64,000 nucleotides of DNA from Congeria kusceri (Eukaryota; Mollusca; Bivalvia; Myida; Dreissenidae), in the NCBI GenBank assembly GCA_027627225.1, contig CM051036.1, positions 39,014,426-39,078,425 of the forward strand, written 5' to 3'. Within the stretch, counting starts at the first letter, position 1, and each line of letters begins with the position of its first letter. The notes beneath the pieces were generated by a model, which was not told the DNA's origin, did no database searches, and saw only the letters and a list, made by a program, of their open reading frames with translations. A program made the translations under genes and the position numbers. Shown here piece after piece: positions 57,800 through 64,000 of this stretch.

Positions 57800-59759
57800 C
57801 ATATTTACCGTTATTCCGCATGTGGACAGCTAACTGATTCAAAGTCTCATTTTAGTGGGAAACCATAAGAAAGTAGTTTAACTTACCAGAATACCTTGCG
57901 CAAACATACACATGTCAAATGCCTTAATTAGGTCACCCATTAGCAAATTATGGCCCCTATTGTTGACACGCTTGGACCATGTATAATTTAATTGAAGGTG
58001 TACATAAAAACATAGGGTCATGACTATTAGTTTGACTTAAAAATTGGCAAATTAGTGCACAATTATAGTCTTTTGGGACCAAATTGTAGACTTCGAAATA
58101 ATGATTATTCAAAATTAAAAAGGTACAGATATTTTAGCAAAATAAAGAACAAATAATTCTAAGAAATAGCACTGAATTAGAATCAATTGAGTTCCAAATA
58201 CCAATGTTTGAAAGTATTTATTGGAAGTTATTTGTCTTTTTTCGTTAAATTTAATGATCAATTGAAAATGAAACAATTATAAAGAGTTTGTAACACAAAA
58301 TTGTTGATATTTTTGAATGCATGTGTATCACAAAACACTGTATTGAACACACACAAATACATGCAAATACAAGCCATTTTGACCTAGTGGTTAGCATGAC
58401 GAGACATTTGATCCAGATGTTGAGGTGGAGCCACAACTTCTTGATGCTATTCTTAATTTAATATTGCATTGTTTAGTCCAGATGCTTCTGTTTTATGATA
58501 TTTTGTTCAGAAGTATAAAATCTGCAAACAAGGCCCTTTTAAGGTGTACAAGCACTGTCATGCCATGGTTTACATGTTGCAGGCAGAAACAAAACTGTGT
58601 GTCAAAAAGACTTAAGTCTACGCGTAAATTAAAACGAGCAAAGTACAGCTTAAGTGAAGCAAACACATTCTGGGTGATAAGAATCAGACCCAGAGTAGAC
58701 TGATCTACTTGGCAAAATATTGCCACAAACTTTCTTGGCATCACTCTTCATTACGTTTACAAGCAAACACACTTAATGGGTTACTAGAGGTTATGTCTTG
58801 TCAGGTATCAGCCATCACTCTGCAGAACTTCTTGTAGATACGCCATACACCACAAAATGGCAATTTTCAGCATTGTCATGTTGCAGTCAAAATAGTAAGA
58901 AATTGGACTATGTGGTCTCTTGAAGTATCAAGATCTGATGCATCAAGTTTAAACTGTATGTGTTAATAGCTATGATTTGAAGCGATTTTAGTTATTTCTT
59001 CAGAGCAACATACAAAGATTTTGCTAGAATTTTAAGCATTACCCCATAATTTTTAAAATAATTGAGTACTGAGTGATTTAATTGAGTAATTGAAATTGTG
59101 TTCCGCCATTAACATTGATTGTTAGAAATACCCGAATTGAGTAAAACCGTAACATACAAATTCCATCGATATGACTACCATTTTACAACCATGCATGAAA
59201 CATGAGAATGAAATACCACAGGCCACATGTCATATTTAGCTTGCACTGAACACTCATATTTTCACTATATGACTATCAGTTAAATATTGGCTAATCTTTA
59301 CACAATCTGTTTGGAGTTTTCTGAGTATTCAGTATATGAATAAAGTGTTGTCACTCATTAAATTTTTAATTAATTGAGTAGATGGTGTTTCAAAATTGGG
59401 TATTTACACAAAAACGCTCATCATCTGTTGCTCTGACTTGACCTGATTAATCAATTTTAATCAGACTGTCACTTTTTATCGAATAAAGTTTAAAAGATTA
59501 TCACCGATTAATCGGATACGATTTGTGACACTTACTACTGCCAGTGATCCACTACAAGCACACCTTTCGGCGCTTTGATTTAAGGATTAATGAACAGTAC
59601 TGCATTCAATTTTAACTTGTACATACTGCAGAAACTACATCTCCTTATGCTTCCACTAGATCCAAATCAAGTTAATGCAATGTAGATTAGACACGGGTAT
59701 ATACTTACAATAATTAATTTCGTGTGATTTATTTACATTTTGGAAGCTAAATATGACAC
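57800..59759. other. Unique AT-rich DNA with a decayed tRNA-like patch
   Basis: At about 58378-58440 an A-box-like TTTTGACCTAGTGGTTAGC and GATCCAGATGTTGAGG resemble the tRNA-like sequence at 46427, but the B box is gone. No other repeat copy and no gene recognised. Confidence 0.4.
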
Positions 59760-59858
59760 ATGGCGGGAAAGAGAATTATGGGTAAAATTGCAAATGGTGG
59801 CCAAGAAGACATAAACAGGTTGCCGGTAATTATGCTTTCCAAATTGCAAGTGTTTTAA
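59760..59858 (+). CDS. Possible short first-exon ORF (ATGGCGGG start)
   Basis: ATG at 59760 opens 32 codons (MAGKRIMGKIANGGQEDINR...) in a GC-richer island. A donor-like ACAG^GTTGCC at 59818/59819, or CCG^GTAATT shortly after, could end a first exon. ATGGCGG and ATGGTGGCC are also YY1-type promoter words. No family recognised and no downstream exon identified. Confidence 0.22.
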   Translation: MAGKRIMGKIANGGQEDINRLPVIMLSKLQVF

Positions 59859-59999
59859 GAAAATAATATCATTTTGTATCAATTTTGTTAAAGCAGTAGT
59901 AAACATGCTACAAATCTATAGTAAAGGGATCACATGGCATAGCGAAACTTTCCCCTGACACGACTTTTTGTTCAACCGGAAGTTAATTTCCTTAATAAG

Positions 60000-60300
60000 T
60001 TACTTAAAAAGACTTCGGCACGGGGTTTATGTCTGCCATGTGTTGTAGTCACTGGATATTTTTTATGTATTGTGTAAACAATTCTATTAACTCGATGTAA
60101 CAAACGCACAGATTGGTGTCATTTCTCCATTGGTTCTTCCTGGTGGTACCTATTTTCTCGAATACCTAGGATGGTTTCCGGTTGTATCGCGGTACTTACA
60201 GTAGCGATGCCAAAGCAGGGAGAGTAGTGTCCCTTGGAGGAAGCTCATGAATATTAATTAGTGGCGAAAAGCGGCCCAACGCTGGGACCATTTAATTTCA
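60000..60300. promoter_or_regulatory. GC-richer promoter-like island
   Basis: The stretch 60150-60290 (GGATGGTTTCCGGTTGTATC, CAGTAGCGATGCCAAAGCAG, AAGCGGCCCAACGCTGGGAC) is CpG-bearing and unique in an AT-rich setting, between two possible first-exon ATGs. Promoter identity is inference. Confidence 0.28.
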
Positions 60301-60601
60301 TTCTTACACTCATATAAAACGTAAACCAATCTACTTTGCATATAGTAATAAGATGATGAAATACCGGGAAAACCATAAAACAATCCACATGAGTATTCTT
60401 TTTAGATACGAAAATTCCGCTGAAAAAGTATAAAATCCAATATTTCTTTAAAAAAAGAGGATTTCGCTGGATTTCAGGCTACATATTTAACAATGAATTT
60501 GTTTTTTATTAAATGCTACCTTTCTTTAGAACGAATTTAACAGCAAAGTTATTGTTTATGGGTCTTTTCCAAACCCATGTTAAACTGAACACAATTCCAA
60601 G

Positions 60602-60676
60602 ATGGCGACGGTGTGTACGAATAACAATATGGAAGAAATATCAATATTTGAGATATATTTGCTGTCGACACACTAG
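60602..60676 (+). CDS. Possible first coding exon, ATGGCGACGG start
   Basis: CCAAGATGGCGACGGTG is both a strong initiation context and a YY1-type core-promoter element. The frame runs 24 codons (MATVCTNNNMEEISIFEIYL, LSTH) to TAG at 60674-60676; a donor-like CACTA^GTAGGG overlaps that stop and would splice it out. No downstream exon is visible in the window and the family is unknown. Confidence 0.28.
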   Translation: MATVCTNNNMEEISIFEIYLLSTH

Positions 60677-60740
60677 TAGGGATATATTGCATGTATTAAG
60701 ATGGATCCTATATGTTAAACAAGGGCATATGCGTTGTTAA

Positions 60741-61274
60741 TTGTTTAATTATTTGAATTATACAACCAATTGCGTCCAAATAATTCGTACCTAGTAGGTT
60801 CGAACATCTGTCAGTCTTGTATTTCAATTAATGTTAAACTGGATATTTACGAGCAATCGCTATAAATTTTCCAATTGCTGAAATATACACCGTTTTACAC
60901 ACATCTTTAGAGTATGGTTAAGAACTAAATTGGGGCACAATAATTGTTAATTATTATTATTAATTGAATAATTCATTATTAAATGAATAATATTAATAAA
61001 ATAAATAAATACTAATTAGTAATTACTAGCAGACACTTGTCAATTTGATATTGTAAGTATATGTCTTTCTGATTTGATATATGCATTAAAAACCAAGTTG
61101 CATAAAACATGTGTTACAGTTTCAAACGAATAAGTAAAATGTTGACTATATATCATTTTTTATTTAAAAATCATTGCGGCAAAACAAGTCACATAAAGAA
61201 CAGCTGATTTTGATAAAACCATCAATAAAATGTAATGCAAGAAACATGAACAATCATACCAACTAGTTTTTAAA
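60741..61274. other. Unique very AT-rich DNA
   Basis: ATTATTAATTGAATAATTCA and related AT-only repeats at 60945-61025. No gene. Confidence 0.4.
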
Positions 61275-61880
61275 ATTAGGCTGCACACATGGACATTATT
61301 TATTCAGCCTAATAATAAAAACTCATAGTTGGTATTACTGTTTATGTTGTTTTTGCATTACACTTATTGCACCTTGACGGATGATGTACAAAAATAGTCA
61401 TAACAACACTTCTATGTGAGATAAATTAAATTTTATTTCAGTTTTGTAATCAGGAAACATGCACCTTTATAAAATTACATTTTGGCTAAGTGTTTTATCT
61501 TAATAATGAAAAAAATGACAGTAGTCTTCATTTTTCATGTATTTTCCCAATTTGCGTCTTATTGCAGCCTTACGGGTGGTGTAAAAAAATAGTCATAACA
61601 ACACTTCTAAGTGAGATAATTATGATTTTATTTCAGTTTTGTAATCGGAAAACATGCACCATGTATAAAATACATTTCCCCCCATAGCTTTTAGCTTTAT
61701 AAACACAAATTCATAGTTGGGCTGACTTCATGTTTTTTTCTTGTATAACGTTTTATTGCACCTTGATGGGTGCTGTACAAAACTTGTCATAACTTCACTT
61801 CCAAGTAAGATATTTTCATGCTCATTTCAGTTTTGTAATTAGAAAATATGTATCTTCTAGGAAATATATTGGGATTCATG
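61275..61880. repeat. About 195-bp tandem repeat, three diverged units
   Basis: Units marked by ATTGCA(C/G)C at about 61366, 61561 and 61755 share GTCATAACAACACTTCTA, GTGAGATAA, TTTCAGTTTTGTAATC and AACATGCACC. The third unit is the most diverged. Confidence 0.85.
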
Positions 61881-61929
61881 ATCAAAACATCCCCAAAAAA
61901 TCATTTAGCCATGCTACTTACAGTATCCT

Positions 61930-62180
61930 CGATTACCGTAAATTCGCGACCCTAACGTTTAATGTGAATAATAAAATTATTTCAACTATTTGACAAGAAT
62001 ATTTAGAACTAAAATTTGACAGTAAATATATCTACCGCTGTTTTGTTAACTTATTATCCAAAACAGTGTTTAAACTTCTAAAAGGGCAACATTGTTTACA
62101 CAAGTGTCAAGCAGTCGCCATCTTATGTTACTATCATCGATTCGCGGATATGACGTCATCCCATAATTCCTAGAAAATAA
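61930..62180. promoter_or_regulatory. Promoter-like patch with CRE and YY1-type words
   Basis: It contains TGACGTCA at about 62150 and, on the minus strand, AAGATGGCGACTGC at about 62108-62126, with CpG-bearing flanks (ATTCGCGACCCTAACG, CATCGATTCGCGGATATGAC). The minus-strand ATG reaches a stop after four codons, so any transcript would have to be spliced or non-coding. Confidence 0.3.
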
Positions 62181-62783
62181 TCTTCTATTAGGCTGCATGT
62201 CCACAAGTTTTGGGTTATTGTGTTAAACTGTGAATTTTATATAAAAAAAAGAAATCATAAAAATGACATTCTTTCTTATCACAAAAGCACATTTAAGTAA
62301 TACTGGACCAGTGGGGAAAAACATTTTTAGGTAAATGGATTATTTTTTTAAAAGGTGGCTTATAGAATCAAAATTCCAGAAGATTAGATAAGTTTAAGCA
62401 AGAAAAACATTATCATTTACTGTTTTAATTTAGTTTTCAGCATATTATTGCTGGATGTGTTTTTAATGTGTAGGTGAATGGAGACTGCACAATTTTCTAA
62501 ATGACTTTGATGTTTCTGCCGAAATGCGGCTGTCGTCCAGCTGTTTATCGCTGAAAAGCGTGTTTCACGCTTAGCATGTGGACCGCGTGTACAATTATCG
62601 ATTGATACTACTGTACCTGAACTGTTCAAGCGCTGCCGATAAAGCGTTAATGAATTAGTGTTCTAATGAAAAAATTGGTTATAAATTGACGTCACGATCA
62701 ATGGTATAAATTTTACTAAATACGCAGAATGATTTACTTGTAAATTGTGGCGTAAAGCCACATCCACGGCTGAACACTGAATA
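62181..62783. other. Unique DNA with an unproven reverse ORF
   Basis: The minus-strand frame 62417-62629 (with RGPHAKRETRFSAINSWTTA) covers a CpG-richer patch (GCGGCTGTCGTCCAGC, GGACCGCGTGTAC) and reads partly protein-like. No acceptor, donor or family match is visible. Confidence 0.25.
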
Positions 62784-62953
62784 TTGTATAGTGGTCCTCT
62801 ACAAATATTGTTCGAATTATACCCCTGGAAAAGAAAGTGGCCACGTCCTGTGGGTCACATTGTTTATATAGACTGTACAAATCTTCTCCTGAAGCTGTAA
62901 GGCGCAGATCTTGATACTCAGGTAAGTGCTTTAGTGCCATTTGGCCCTCTTGT
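62784..62953 (-). mobile_element. Pearl-like family 1, short 5' fragment
   Basis: On the minus strand: ACAAGAGGGCCAAATGGCAC, CACTTACCTGAG, then part of one core unit (CACAGGACGTGGCCACTTTC, ATTTGTAGAGGACCACTATA). The 3' half is missing. Confidence 0.8.
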
Positions 62954-62976
62954 TATAAGTCATTATGATGCCTTTA

Positions 62977-63015
62977 ACTCAGGTGAGCTACCTAGGGCCA
63001 TAGTGACCCTCTTGT
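62977..63015 (-). mobile_element. Isolated 5' head of a family 1 element
   Basis: On the minus strand: ACAAGAGGGTCACTATGGCC, CTAGGTAGCTCACCTGAG, directly abutting the previous fragment's head. Only the palindromic head is left. Confidence 0.75.
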
Positions 63016-63255
63016 TTCAATGAACTTGTCCGTGGGCAAGTAAAAAATTCTGATATTTCCACACCCCTGCCTTATGTCAGAACTGACCAAGCCCAGTACT
63101 GGTTACTTCTATCACCATTTAAGTGAAAATACCTGAGTACTTGCAGTTTAAAACTGGTAAATAACACATGCCCCATTTTTATTTTTCAATTAAATCAATA
63201 TGATATGCTTTATTTTTTTTGCAGTTGTGCCATCTTTTCTTGCATGATACATACT

Positions 63256-63412
63256 GAATATTATGCTAGTCAATTGTTCCAAGAGCACGTATAAGTCGAG
63301 TGGCTTGTGTGATGACGTATCGCACGAGAGGCGGAGCCTTGAGTGTGATACGAAATAACGCAAGCCACGAGACTAATACATACTATTGGAACAATTGACT
63401 GGTGTAATATTC
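63256..63412. repeat. 157-bp foldback with about 70-bp arms
   Basis: The left arm GAATATTATGCTAGTCAATT and the inverted right arm GAATATTACACCAGTCAATT continue through GTTCCAA, TCG(A/T)GTGGCTTG and (A/T)TCGTATC-type words, with about 75 percent identity. The centre is GCACGAGAGGCGGAGCCTTG. No second copy in the window. Confidence 0.75.
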
Positions 63413-64000
63413 CTTTTATTATATACCATGATAAGCTTCAAATGTGCATTTACCTTATTTTATTTAAAACTGCAATAATGACTTACCATTGTAGGTACAG
63501 ATTATATTTGTTTACATAACTCTATGATGACGTCATTAAAAAAGTAGTCCGGCTAGTATGGTAATAAGGGATCAGAAAAATAGCGAGTAAAAATACGGGT
63601 TTTTTTTTCTGACGACATGTATTTCACCGTTAGATAAAGCATGTATTTGTTAAGATTTTAAACAGTTATATAATAAATATTGATAATCTTCATAATCTTA
63701 CCTGTATTTAGCTTATGTTTGTTATTGAATGTGGAATTAATGACATTATCTAGTGTTGATGATCCATTGTTTGGATACAAAATTGTATATAGAGAGTTAA
63801 GAATTGATTGTGTTAGTTATTTATTTGTCATATTTGACATAAATTGCATAGTTTAAGAGAAATTTTTAAGAAAAAAGGCAATCACTTTGTGTGTAGCTTG
63901 GTACTTATTGAATTGTAAGAAGTAGTGATTCAGGTATGTTAAAAAATTTCTTTTTGTTACTAACAGAGTTTTATAGAAGTTACAATATAACATAAAAGAC
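63413..64000. other. Unique AT-rich DNA to the right edge
   Basis: No gene or repeat copy recognised. Confidence 0.4.

Overview
The window reads as a gene-poor, repeat-dominated stretch of an animal nuclear genome. It is AT-rich, has no long protein ORF outside tandem arrays and no operon-like packing, and carries tRNA-headed SINEs, AT-rich unique DNA and many 100-200 bp internally repetitive elements. The dispersed families (elements starting ACAAGAGGGCC and ending in a hairpin plus GGTGAGCTAAAAA, and near-palindromic elements starting GAGGCGTGTCGTGGGAAAAC) look like bivalve mollusc repeats. From memory I would suspect a dreissenid mussel, but a search would have to confirm this. I see no complete gene that I can name, and no reverse transcriptase or transposase ORF, so every mobile element here looks non-autonomous.

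Layout. 1-1212: the end of a 27-bp satellite. 1280-2998: a pearl-like element with a tandem core. 4100-4740 and 5700-7610: two more tandem arrays, the second with a 219-bp higher-order period. 8-13 kb: mostly unique DNA with a tRNA-like sequence, a SINE fragment and one element at 11013-11808. 13.0-13.75 kb: the best protein-coding candidate, a promoter-like region followed by two exons that join in frame but carry a stop at codon 8. 14.8-16.7 kb: a 48-bp minisatellite split by two different transposons. 18.1-20.3 kb: a local duplication, one copy of which carries a 1.5-kb insertion. 22-30 kb: large internally repeated elements and a CTN microsatellite. 31-39.9 kb: SINEs, palindromic MITEs, nested insertions and 22-bp and 54-bp arrays. 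40.1-44.8 kb: a 57-bp array and a heavily nested element. 46-55 kb: lower repeat density, with possible conserved regulatory DNA and weak exon candidates at 50.0, 52.5 and 54.5 kb. 55-58 kb: a SINE, a hairpin element and a reverse-strand copy of the 40-kb element. 59.7-62.2 kb: GC-richer, promoter-like islands with possible first-exon starts. 62.8-64 kb: element fragments and a foldback.

The strongest results come from comparing copies inside the window. Because several repeats occur more than once, pre-insertion (empty) sites can be read directly. They define four insertions well (three with TA target duplications, one with GCCC), give a likely TTTT duplication for a fifth, and show that a 1545-bp ACAAGAG-type element apparently inserted between A and T with no target duplication. 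No clearly new biological system is visible. The most useful leads are the candidate gene at 13.2 kb, the small terminal exon at 54.5 kb, the duplicated 78-bp hairpin family, and the recurrence of nuclear-receptor-like and E-box motifs as cores of unrelated repeat families.
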